DNA of 20,599 nt from contig BTUV01000051.1 of NCBI GenBank assembly GCA_045863035.1, forward strand, positions 1 to 20,599, in the 5' to 3' direction. The stretch is from H2-BAC3 sp045863035. Lineage in GTDB: Bacteria; Bacteroidota; Ignavibacteria; Ignavibacteriales; Ignavibacteriaceae. Below the pieces are notes generated by a model. It made no database searches. It was not told where the DNA came from and saw only the letters and a program-made list of their open reading frames with translations. Every line of letters begins with the position of its first letter. The first letter of the stretch is position 1. Both the position numbers and the translations under genes were made by a program. Shown here one piece after another: positions 8,004-15,446 of the stretch.

Positions 8004-9455
8004 ATGCGCATAAACACATTTGATTTTTCAGCATTCTCCGATGGTGAATTTCAGGAATTGTATGATTATTATGTCAATTTATCATTTTCAGAACTATTAG
8101 CTAAAAAAGTAGAAATTGATAATCGTATAACCTCAAATAGGTTTATTATAGAGGGGCTGGATTTTTCAAATAAAAGAAATCTCGCACTTGTACATTTTCT
8201 CCTCGATCTAAGCGAACGACTTCAACTGTTTTCACCCTTCCGGTACTTATATCACATTATTGAGGAAAACGATTTTACCTTGAGCTATCGGCTTCAGGCC
8301 GCATCCAATTTTATGATAAATATAAATATGGCGGATGATTATATTGAGAGAATTGAACATATTGTTTCGTTGCTCAATTTATCTGTTGAAAGCAGTGAAG
8401 ATTCCGAGTTAACTGCGCTTTGTACATTCGGAAACTTTTATGCTCATATTATTTATCAGTTTGGACAATTTAACCCAGGAATAGTCACTACATTCAAAGA
8501 AAAAGTAAATTCTCTATTATCTGCTGATTCAATTAATTTTACAAGTAACGACTTTATCCTTCGATTGTTTGAAGTTGATTCACAAAGCAGCGAACAACAC
8601 TTTAAGAAAATTCATTTGCTTCTTGACTCTTTACGACTCGACTATCTAAAGAGTTTAAGCCATAAAGATAAAACCACATTAACATTTCATGACAGTAATG
8701 ATTATGTTAAGCAATTAGAAAAAACGGATAAATCTTTTGAGCAAATCAGGCAAATTTCGTGTCGCTCTATAGTATCGCTCAGTTTGCAAAGACAAAATGA
8801 ACTTTTTCGTGATTTGCAGCGTGGCGAAAGAATATTGCAAACCGAAGCTCACCTAGCTGCTTATATGCAGCGCTATGGTTCCATGCATTACGAAAAATTA
8901 AAAACTGCATTGAATTATATATCATTGAATCATGAAGCTGAAAAACTGGAAATTTTTGATTGGGGGTGTGGCGTTGGTCTCGGCTCATTGTCACTTCTGG
9001 AAAAATTTTCATCGGCCCTCATTTCCAGAGTTAAAAATTACTTTTTAATTGAACCTTCTTTACCTGCCATAACCCGGGCTGGCACCCATATTAAGCATTT
9101 TCACCCTGGTGCATCAATTAGATATATTAATAAATCAATAAACGACTTACAACCAATTGATGTGTTTTCAGAAAATAAAGCGCGTAGAATCCATATCTTT
9201 TCAAACATCCTCGACATTGATGAGATTTTGCTCTCAAATTTAACCAGGTTTCTTCAACAAAATTGTAAAGGGGTTAATTGTTTTATTTGTGTAAGTCCTT
9301 ATATAAATAGTGCTAAAACTGAGAGAATAAATTCATTTGTACGTGGCTTCCAAGATAATGTCGGTTTTAATTTAATGGCAGAAATATCTCATCGGAGGGG
9401 TGCCTGGGTTAATAATTGGTCTTGTGTAATTCGTGTTTTTATGGTTGTCTTGTAG
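8004..9455 (+). CDS. Helical N-terminal domain fused to a class I SAM-dependent methyltransferase
   Basis: The 483-residue protein has an all-helical N-terminal part (about 1-270, no recognised domain) and a C-terminal Rossmann-fold methyltransferase. Motif I is IFDWGCGVGLGSL with Asp319-Gly-Cys-Gly, preceded by a RGERILQTEAHLAAYMQRYG linker helix near 273-292. An acidic residue after strand 2 (Glu350 in LIEPS) would bind the ribose of SAM. A motif IV-like HIFSNILDID follows. The [ND]PP[YF] motif of adenine or N4-cytosine DNA methylases and the PCQ of C5 methylases are absent, so the target is unknown: RNA, protein or a small molecule are all possible. A strong purine-rich ribosome site (AGGGGAAAG, 7991-7999) precedes the ATG. 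It is the last gene of the AT-rich block and ends where the composition reverts. Confidence 0.82.
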   Translation: MRINTFDFSAFSDGEFQELYDYYVNLSFSELLAKKVEIDNRITSNRFIIEGLDFSNKRNLALVHFLLDLSERLQLFSPFRYLYHIIEENDFTLSYRLQAASNFMININMADDYIERIEHIVSLLNLSVESSEDSELTALCTFGNFYAHIIYQFGQFNPGIVTTFKEKVNSLLSADSINFTSNDFILRLFEVDSQSSEQHFKKIHLLLDSLRLDYLKSLSHKDKTTLTFHDSNDYVKQLEKTDKSFEQIRQISCRSIVSLSLQRQNELFRDLQRGERILQTEAHLAAYMQRYGSMHYEKLKTALNYISLNHEAEKLEIFDWGCGVGLGSLSLLEKFSSALISRVKNYFLIEPSLPAITRAGTHIKHFHPGASIRYINKSINDLQPIDVFSENKARRIHIFSNILDIDEILLSNLTRFLQQNCKGVNCFICVSPYINSAKTERINSFVRGFQDNVGFNLMAEISHRRGAWVNNWSCVIRVFMVVL

Positions 9456-9766
9456 TTTTTCTGAGGTGGTTTTTTGTTTATTACCAAAGAGCTGCGCACC
9501 ATTTTGGCTGTTGCATTTAATCGGGCATCTGTTAGGGATCCCTAGCGCCCTTGCGCGAGCTCTTCCCGGGGGTCACCGCCCTTTTAAAACTCTGCGTTAC
9601 TCCGCGCATTACTTTGCGTTTAACCTTCCGCCACGGCCACTTTTAACTTTTCTCTCTTAACTTTTAACTCCCTTTTTCAGCCGTTCATCAATTCATACTT
9701 CATACCTCATCATTCATAATTATTTTGCGTATTTGTTTCCCGGTAATATCAAGAAAGACCATCTCT
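9456..9766. other. Gap at the right border of the AT-rich block
   Basis: No gene is supported here. The gap contains a 12-bp perfect palindrome TAGGGATCCCTA (9533-9544), then CTTGCGCGAGCTCTTCCCGG (9550-9569), which resembles the sequence at 3179-3200 beyond the left border. After that come CTCTGCGTTACTCCGCGC-like phrases (9590-9620), runs of CTTTTAACTTTT (9641-9672) and ATTCATACTTCAT text (9690-9720). These are degenerate phrases of the window's dispersed repeat vocabulary. The tricorn-like gene's promoter must lie here, but I could not pick it out. Confidence 0.45.
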
Positions 9767-12700
9767 ATGCTGAAATTAGTTTCTGCACTGCTCCTTTTTG
9801 CAACAGCATCACTCTTTCCGCAGAGTGAAGCCAAACTGCTCCGCCATCCCGCGCTCAATCACAATGGCAGCGAACTGGCGTTTTCCTATCAGGGGGATAT
9901 CTGGAAAGTTTTCGCCACAGGAGGCACTGCACAGCGGCTCACCATTCACGAGGGGAATGAGGCCCACCCCCGCTTCAGTCCGGATGGCAGCCAGATTGTT
10001 TTTTCAGGCATACGCTTCGGCAATAGTGACCTCTTTGTTATCCCGGCTTCGGGCGGACAGGCACGGCGGCTTACATGGAACTCCGCCCCTGATCTGGTAA
10101 GCGCGTGGACAAAAGATGGCAACATCCTCTTTGGCACTGTGCGGGAGTTCAACCACGTTGAGCGCGACCCGGAAGTATATACCATCAGCCCCTCCGGCGG
10201 AACTGAATACCGTCTGCTTGATGCACTTGGTTCTGATGCAACCCCCTCACCGGATGGCCGGTTTATCGCTATAACCATCGGCGGCTCTAACCCCGTTTAC
10301 CGGGAGGGCTACACCGGTCCGGCCAACAAAAATATCTGGCTTTATGACACAAAAAAGAATATATATACAAACATCACTCCTTCCGCCGGCAATGAACTGA
10401 TGCCGCAATGGACCGGGAACCGCACACTCGTATATATCAGCTCCGCGAACGGCAAATATAATGTATATAAGATGACCCTCAGCGGGGAGGGCCAGCCGCA
10501 GGGGAACCCCGAACAGCTTACTGATTTTAAAGATTATGCAGTCCGCTATCTTACTGTTTCCGGTGACGGCAAACATGCAGTGCTTGAGCAGGGGACATCA
10601 CTCTGGGTTATGAAAAATTTTTCCAAGCCGGAAAAGCTTAATATCAACGTTCCCGCTGACAACCGATTCGACCCTGAAGAACTGAAATCATTCACCAAAG
10701 ATGCAAACGAATATGAAGTATCACCTAACGGAAAACTTGTTGCATTGGTAAACCGCGGTGAGATTTTTATTAAAGAGGTTAATAAGGATAAATCCCGCAG
10801 TGTGAATGTATCCAATCATCCTTTCCGCGATATGAATCCCGCATGGCTGAGTGACAGCACACTCCTGTTTGTTTCAGACCGGGCAGATGACAATTTTGAT
10901 TTATATATACTGCGCAGTGCTGATAAATCCGAGCCAAACCCGTTCCGTTCACTGCGCCATGAAGTCGTCCGCATAACAAAAACCGGTGAAGATGAAAGCA
11001 GACCGGTAGTTTCGCCTGATGGAAAAAAGGTTGCGTTCATGCGGGGCCGCGGCACATTCATTGTTGCGGAGATAAACAAAGACGGCTCACTCGGCAAAGA
11101 GACCGTCCTTCATGATGGATGGGCTTCCGCTGATGATGTTGCCTGGAGTCCGGACAGCCGCTGGATTGCCTATAGCATGAGCGACCTTTACTTTAATGAT
11201 GATGTATATATACACGCCGCTGATAACTCACAGCCCCCTGTTAATGTAAGTATGCATCCTCGCGGAGATTATAACCCCGTCTGGTCGCCTGATGGTTCAA
11301 AGCTCGGGTTTATTTCTGCACGTAACGGACGCAATAATGATGTCTGGTTTGCATGGCTTAAAAAAGAGGACTGGGAGCGCACCAAACAGGATTGGGAAGA
11401 CAAAGAACCCGCAAAAAAAGATGATAAACCCGCGGGCAAAAAAGACAGCGCAAAGGTTACTCCTGTTGTGATTGATTTTGAAAACATACACGAGCGCCTC
11501 ACGCAGGTAACATCGTTTCCGGGTAATGAAAACAGCGTGCGCATCTCTAAAGACGGCGAAACATTTTACTACACCGGTGCCTCAAGCAGCGCAAAAGGGA
11601 ACGACCTTTACAGCATCAAGTGGGATGGCAAAGACCTGAAAGAGCTTACCAAGGGGGGGCAGAACCCGATGGCGGTATCAGGCGGTGCTGACGGCGCGTA
11701 TATATACTATTTCAGAATGGGCGGTTCGCTCAGCCGTCACGATCTTAAGAGTGACAAAGCAGAAGCTCTGCCATATATACTGAAGATGAAGATTGATTAC
11801 GAGCAGGAAAAGCAGCAGGTCTTTGCCGAGGCCTGGCGCACGCTGCGTGACGGATTTTATGACCCTGATTTCCACGGTAAGAATTGGGAAGCCCTGCGCG
11901 AAAAATATCTGCCGCTCTGCCTGGCTGCATCAACCGAGGGCGATTTCCGTGAGATGTTTAACTGGATGCTCGGCGAACTGAACTCAAGCCACATGGGGCT
12001 TTCAGGAGGGGACCGCGTTGAAACACAAAAAGAAACAACCGGGCTGCTCGGCGCTGAACTGAAACCGGTTAAAAACGGCGCTGAGGTTATGCGCGTTATA
12101 CCCGGATCACCGGCAGACCGCAGCTCAAGCCGTCTGATGAAGGGTGATATCATCCGCACGGTCGGCGGTGAGCAGCTCAGCGATGAGGTGAATATATACT
12201 CCCTCTTTACCGGCACGGCTGATGAGCAGGTGCTGCTTAGTGTTGAAGGAAAAGACGGCAAAACACGCGATGTGGTAATCCGTCCTTCATCATCGCTGCG
12301 CCCACAGATATATAAAGAATGGGTTGCCGACCGCAAGGCACTCACTGATAAATACTCCGGCGGAAAACTTGGATATATACACATCCGCGGAATGGATATG
12401 GTAAGTTTTGAAGAGTTTGAACGCGAACTCACCGCTGCGGGATATGGCAAAGAGGGGCTCGTAATAGATGTCCGATATAACGGCGGCGGCTCCACCACTG
12501 ACTTACTAATGGCAATACTCAATTACAAGCAGCACGCATACACCATTCCGCGCGGAGCTGCTGAAGATCTTGAAAAAGAAAAAACCAAATTCCGCCCATA
12601 CTACCCGACCGGAGAGCGGCTGGTATATACTGCGTGGCTGAAGCCGAGCATTGCGTTGTGTAATGAGTCGAGTTACTCCAATGCAGAAATCTTTTCACAC

Positions 12701-12958
12701 GCATATAAGAACCTCGGCATCGGAACGCTTGTCGGCAAACCCACTAACGGCTCAGTAATCTCCACCGGCGGCAGGGGCTTGATGGACGGCTCCTTTGTGC
12801 GGCTCCCATTCCGCGGATGGTACACCCTTGCTGATGATAAAAACCAGGAGCTTGTCGGCCCCGCAGTCCCGAATATATTAGTTGACACCTACCCCGACAG
12901 CAAAGCAAAGGGCGTTGACGAGCAGCTCAAACGCGCGGTGGAAGAGCTGCTGAAATAA
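9767..12958 (+). CDS. Exported tricorn-like S41 serine protease with PDZ domain
   Basis: Tricorn proteases trim oligopeptides; bacterial versions with a signal peptide act outside the cytoplasm. The ATG at 9767 gives 1063 residues beginning with a signal peptide (MLKLVSALLLFATASLFPQS, cleavage near 22). An earlier in-frame TTG at 9725 would bury it and was rejected. The first ~540 residues are TolB/PD40-like propeller blades with repeated FSPDGSQIVFSG-type motifs. A charged KKDDKPAGKKD linker near 560-570 and more blades follow, then the tricorn core, a PDZ domain (about 755-850, GSPADRSSSRLMKGDIIRTV) and the S41 catalytic domain. Ser741-His742 (ELNSSHMG), nucleophile Ser969 (SYSNAE) and Glu1028 closely match Thermoplasma tricorn Ser745-His746, Ser965 and Glu1023. 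About a dozen TATATA words lie in the gene. It is monocistronic and ends just before repeat copies. Confidence 0.93.
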   Translation: MLKLVSALLLFATASLFPQSEAKLLRHPALNHNGSELAFSYQGDIWKVFATGGTAQRLTIHEGNEAHPRFSPDGSQIVFSGIRFGNSDLFVIPASGGQARRLTWNSAPDLVSAWTKDGNILFGTVREFNHVERDPEVYTISPSGGTEYRLLDALGSDATPSPDGRFIAITIGGSNPVYREGYTGPANKNIWLYDTKKNIYTNITPSAGNELMPQWTGNRTLVYISSANGKYNVYKMTLSGEGQPQGNPEQLTDFKDYAVRYLTVSGDGKHAVLEQGTSLWVMKNFSKPEKLNINVPADNRFDPEELKSFTKDANEYEVSPNGKLVALVNRGEIFIKEVNKDKSRSVNVSNHPFRDMNPAWLSDSTLLFVSDRADDNFDLYILRSADKSEPNPFRSLRHEVVRITKTGEDESRPVVSPDGKKVAFMRGRGTFIVAEINKDGSLGKETVLHDGWASADDVAWSPDSRWIAYSMSDLYFNDDVYIHAADNSQPPVNVSMHPRGDYNPVWSPDGSKLGFISARNGRNNDVWFAWLKKEDWERTKQDWEDKEPAKKDDKPAGKKDSAKVTPVVIDFENIHERLTQVTSFPGNENSVRISKDGETFYYTGASSSAKGNDLYSIKWDGKDLKELTKGGQNPMAVSGGADGAYIYYFRMGGSLSRHDLKSDKAEALPYILKMKIDYEQEKQQVFAEAWRTLRDGFYDPDFHGKNWEALREKYLPLCLAASTEGDFREMFNWMLGELNSSHMGLSGGDRVETQKETTGLLGAELKPVKNGAEVMRVIPGSPADRSSSRLMKGDIIRTVGGEQLSDEVNIYSLFTGTADEQVLLSVEGKDGKTRDVVIRPSSSLRPQIYKEWVADRKALTDKYSGGKLGYIHIRGMDMVSFEEFERELTAAGYGKEGLVIDVRYNGGGSTTDLLMAILNYKQHAYTIPRGAAEDLEKEKTKFRPYYPTGERLVYTAWLKPSIALCNESSYSNAEIFSHAYKNLGIGTLVGKPTNGSVISTGGRGLMDGSFVRLPFRGWYTLADDKNQELVGPAVPNILVDTYPDSKAKGVDEQLKRAVEELLK

Positions 12959-12996
12959 TTGTGAATGGTGAATTGTAAATTGTGAATTTGATTTAG

Positions 12997-13084
12997 AAAC
13001 CAACACCCGGATAAATCCGTGTGTTTCTGAAAGATGATGTTGCACAAACCTTCACTAACCCCCAGCTTCAGATGGGGGTTAGTG
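12997..13084 (+). repeat. Two-hairpin repeat, copy 1
   Basis: The unit is about 85 bases. Hairpin A is an inverted repeat, AACACCCGGAT (13002-13012) against ATCCGTGTGTT (13015-13025), separated by AA. A linker (GAAAGATGATGTTGCACAAA) leads to hairpin B, CACTAACCCCCA (13053-13064) and TGGGGGTTAGTG (13073-13084), a 12-bp perfect stem around GCTTCAGA. It lies 39 bases after the tricorn-like stop and could end transcription, but there is no T-run after the stem. Confidence 0.85.
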
Positions 13085-13182
13085 CATGTGTTCAGCTTTG
13101 TGCCTTTGTCGTTCCTGTCCATTTCGTCCCCGCTGTCGTTTTGTCCCTGCTGTCCTTTATTGCTCTGCCACACCCTGCACTC
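13085..13182. other. Spacer between two-hairpin copies with TGTCC phrase
   Basis: The segment carries a pyrimidine-rich, loosely periodic text (GTCGTTCCTGTCCATTTCGT, then CCCCGCTGTCGTTTTGTCCC and CTGCTGTCCTTTATTGCTC) of the degenerate kind that fills other gaps here. I see no coding signal. Confidence 0.4.
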
Positions 13183-13267
13183 AACCAACATCCGGATAAA
13201 TCCGTGTGTTATTGAAAGATGGTGTTGCACAAACCTTCACTAACCCCCAGCTTCAGATGGGGGTTAG
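13183..13267 (+). repeat. Two-hairpin repeat, copy 2
   Basis: Hairpin A arms are AACATCCGGAT (13187-13197) and ATCCGTGTGTT. The linker ATTGAAAGATGGTGTTGCAC is nearly identical to copy 1. Hairpin B is CTAACCCCCA (13240-13249) with TGGGGGTTAG (13258-13267) around GCTTCAGA. It is a direct repeat of copy 1. Confidence 0.85.
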
Positions 13268-13290
13268 AGCTATAAGGTGATTATTTCACC

Positions 13291-13624
13291 CCAATCACGA
13301 AGTGATGACATTATTGTAGAAACCGATCAATCCGCCCTTGTCCCCAAAACCTCGGAGAGGTGATATTATAGAAAATAATTGTGAATTTTGAATGGTGAAT
13401 TTCCAACCGACTCCTGAGGAGTCGCACTTTAGTAGAAACTCACCCCAATCACGAAGTGATGACATTATTGTAGAAACCAAGAATGTTCAACAATCCCCAC
13501 CCCGACTACGGAGGAGTCGCATATCGGCAGAAAAGCGCCCCAATCACGAAGTGATGACATTATTGTAGAATCCAATAAATCCACCAACACCCCCAAAACC
13601 TCGAAGAGGTGACATTATCCGTAG
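13291..13624 (+). repeat. Seven-unit array of short hairpins with interchangeable stems
   Basis: The seven hairpins are at 13295-13305 (TCAC/GTGA), 13350-13360 (CCTC/GAGG), 13408-13424 (CGACTCC/GGAGTCG), 13449-13459 (TCAC/GTGA), 13503-13519 (CGACTAC/GGAGTCG, one mismatch), 13544-13554 (TCAC/GTGA) and 13599-13609 (CCTC/GAGG). Each has a 3-base loop and a related tail, most often TGACATTATTGTAGAA. Starts are 55, 58, 41, 54, 41 and 55 bases apart. Stem sequences differ while pairing is kept, so the structure rather than the sequence is conserved. The region has no gene. Promoter and leader signals of the following lipoprotein gene must lie in 13610-13706, but none is clear. Confidence 0.8.
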
Positions 13625-13706
13625 CCTGTGAAAGATCGGAACATAATTAAACCTTTAAATTTTTGATTTGAGTCCTTATTTTTATGGCGAATAAAAAACG
13701 AATATT

Positions 13707-14084
13707 ATGAAACCCCTGGTAATCTTATTCTCCTCCCTCCTCTTCCTCTCCTGCCAGGAGCCGGAGGAGAACCCCAAAATGATAACCGCTAAATCTCCTG
13801 TGACTTCCATTGTGGATGTAGAGAGAACCGGCGGGATTGTAACTGCGTGGGTATGGGCGAGCTGGCCCAACGGCTGCGGGAGGTATTCCCATTATGAAAT
13901 GTTCAGCGCTGACTCAGTCCGCATTATCACCGTTTACGGTCAGCAGCCGGAGGGGGCAGTCTGTACTCAGGGGATCATCAGGTATCTGACCGGAATCTCA
14001 ATCCCCAACCTCCCCACCGGCAGCTACACCTTCCGCTTCTGGCAGAGCGACAGCACTACGGTGGATACGAGTTTTACGTTGTGA
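13707..14084 (+). CDS. Small predicted lipoprotein of unknown function
   Basis: The 125-residue protein starts MKPLVILFSSLLFLSCQEPE: a short hydrophobic signal with a relaxed lipobox ending in Cys16, so it is probably lipidated and exported. The rest is about 100 residues of beta-rich sequence with two further Cys (in NGCGRY and GAVCTQG) that could form a disulfide, and a GSYTFRFW motif near the end that resembles an Ig-like or FlgD-type beta sandwich edge. I recognise no family. It is monocistronic. Base composition and codons look like the resident genes, and it converges on the restriction operon 60 bases away. A 7-bp inverted repeat (GAAAGAC 14095-14101, GTCTTTC 14134-14140) lies between them but is too loose to call a terminator. 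Confidence 0.75.
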   Translation: MKPLVILFSSLLFLSCQEPEENPKMITAKSPVTSIVDVERTGGIVTAWVWASWPNGCGRYSHYEMFSADSVRIITVYGQQPEGAVCTQGIIRYLTGISIPNLPTGSYTFRFWQSDSTTVDTSFTL

Positions 14085-14144
14085 GGGGGCAATAGAAAGA
14101 CCAAAACCCGTGAAAAGCTCGAAACTTATTTCAGTCTTTCATTA

Positions 14145-15446
14145 CTAAAGTGCAATCTTCTCACTCTTCCTGTAAAGTTCAGATATATATCGTGATTTTA
14201 TCCTAAACTGACTTCTTTGTTTCGTCTTTGGTGTTGTTGATGCGTTTTCAATTTTTATACCCGGATCATAATAAATATTACCCAGACTAAGCTGGGTTAA
14301 AAACAAAACAAAGTCAGTTCCAAGCCCCAATAATATGTTGTTGCCGTATTTATATTTTCTGGAGCCATTTTGTCTCAGGAGTGATGGTATATAGCAAGCG
14401 TTGGTATGCTTTCGTTTCCAGTGTGAAATAACTGATGAGAAGGTCCAGGCGGCCGCTTCGTTTTCCAGATTGTCAAGCAAAACAATTTTTCCGGCGGTAC
14501 TCGTAATTCGTTTTTCGGATTTATCAAAACCTGATATTTCCAGTTTAAGTCCGGTCCTGTTGTTTGTAATTCCGGCTTTGAATATCCCTCCGAAGTTCAA
14601 TCTGTCAACTCTTCCTCTAAGATCTGAGTATCCATACTTTCTGACAAAATCAGATGCTCCGTTCTCATGATAATATCCTGAATCAGGTTCCGGAGTCATT
14701 AGTGTTATCACTGCTGAAGAAGTTTTGTTAAGATTTTTGACTCCGAACTGCTTTATTTCCCAACCAAGGTAATCGGGTTCAGAATAACCGTTTGGAGTTA
14801 TTCCAAGTTCTGCTTCAAGTGTATATCCTCCGCAGTTTGAGCTGTTGCAGGGTAATACACCGCCTGTCCGGTCCAGTCGTTTCGAATCTATCCAGCCAAG
14901 CGAAGTAATTCTTTTCAGTTCGGTTAAAAGCTTTGCCCGGTGATCTTCGATGCGTTCCGTATATATTACTTTAAATACTCCGGTTTCTTCTTTTGAGGAG
15001 TAGTTTGCAAACTCTTTAGCCACGTCTGAGCCCGGCAAAACAGCTTTGCCAAGTATCTTTCCTCCATCAGCCACACCCAAAAACAAAAGCCTGCCTTCTT
15101 CTCTGCCGGACATAATTTTTGATGGGGCATTTTTACATTCTCTCAGGAATCCGGAAAATCGTACTTCAGGATATTTGGGATATAGGATTAATTGTGCAAA
15201 CGGGGCATTGGCAAGTTCTCCATCATCGGTTATCCAGCTAAAATCAAGTGTAGCTTTAAATCTCTCCCTTTTCCAGTCCCCAATTTCTTCTGCTTTTATC
15301 TCGTTGAACGGCAGAATATTCAGAACATCATAACTTCCGCCCAGATACACCTGGTTCTTTGAATTATCATTGGGGCTGAGTTCTTTTACATAGACTTTTG
15401 TGCAGCCATTGTCTCTAAACAGCGATAGCAGGTTTTCCAGATTCAT
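14145..15446 (-). CDS. MvaI/BcnI-type Type II restriction endonuclease
   Basis: The C-terminal part (about 185-430) fits the MvaI/BcnI endonuclease family: GGYTLEAELGI with Glu211, Asp225 in EPDYLGW, and the ExK pair Glu230/Lys232 in GWEIKQFG, the PD-(D/E)xK metal site. Known members cut CC^WGG or CC^SGG and work as monomers of about 240 residues. This protein has 433, so it carries an N-terminal extension of roughly 180 residues of unknown role, perhaps extra DNA contacts. Its start lies inside the methyltransferase gene (32-base overlap), so expression follows methylase translation, the usual safe order. The partner methylase and Vsr point to CCWGG as the site. Tyr-Ile pairs are partly written as TATATA, so this operon is less foreign-looking than the block at 3465-9455. 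Confidence 0.85.
   Translation of the reverse strand: MNLENLLSLFRDNGCTKVYVKELSPNDNSKNQVYLGGSYDVLNILPFNEIKAEEIGDWKRERFKATLDFSWITDDGELANAPFAQLILYPKYPEVRFSGFLRECKNAPSKIMSGREEGRLLFLGVADGGKILGKAVLPGSDVAKEFANYSSKEETGVFKVIYTERIEDHRAKLLTELKRITSLGWIDSKRLDRTGGVLPCNSSNCGGYTLEAELGITPNGYSEPDYLGWEIKQFGVKNLNKTSSAVITLMTPEPDSGYYHENGASDFVRKYGYSDLRGRVDRLNFGGIFKAGITNNRTGLKLEISGFDKSEKRITSTAGKIVLLDNLENEAAAWTFSSVISHWKRKHTNACYIPSLLRQNGSRKYKYGNNILLGLGTDFVLFLTQLSLGNIYYDPGIKIENASTTPKTKQRSQFRIKSRYISELYRKSEKIAL

Noticed and set aside
9433..9660. 75-codon plus-strand frame after the methyltransferase gene
   Set aside because: It is built from the dispersed CTCTGCG and GCGCGAG repeat phrases, with no ribosome site or recognisable product.
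9725..9766. TTG start extending the tricorn-like protein by 14 residues
   Set aside because: It would place 14 residues ahead of a clean signal peptide that begins at the ATG at 9767.
11857..12522. Open frame of 221 codons on the minus strand
   Set aside because: It is antisense to the catalytic part of the tricorn-like gene, with a Ser/Pro-rich product typical of shadow frames.
13291..13624. CRISPR array
   Set aside because: Repeat units are short, differ in stem sequence, spacers are uneven and partly similar, and no cas genes are present.
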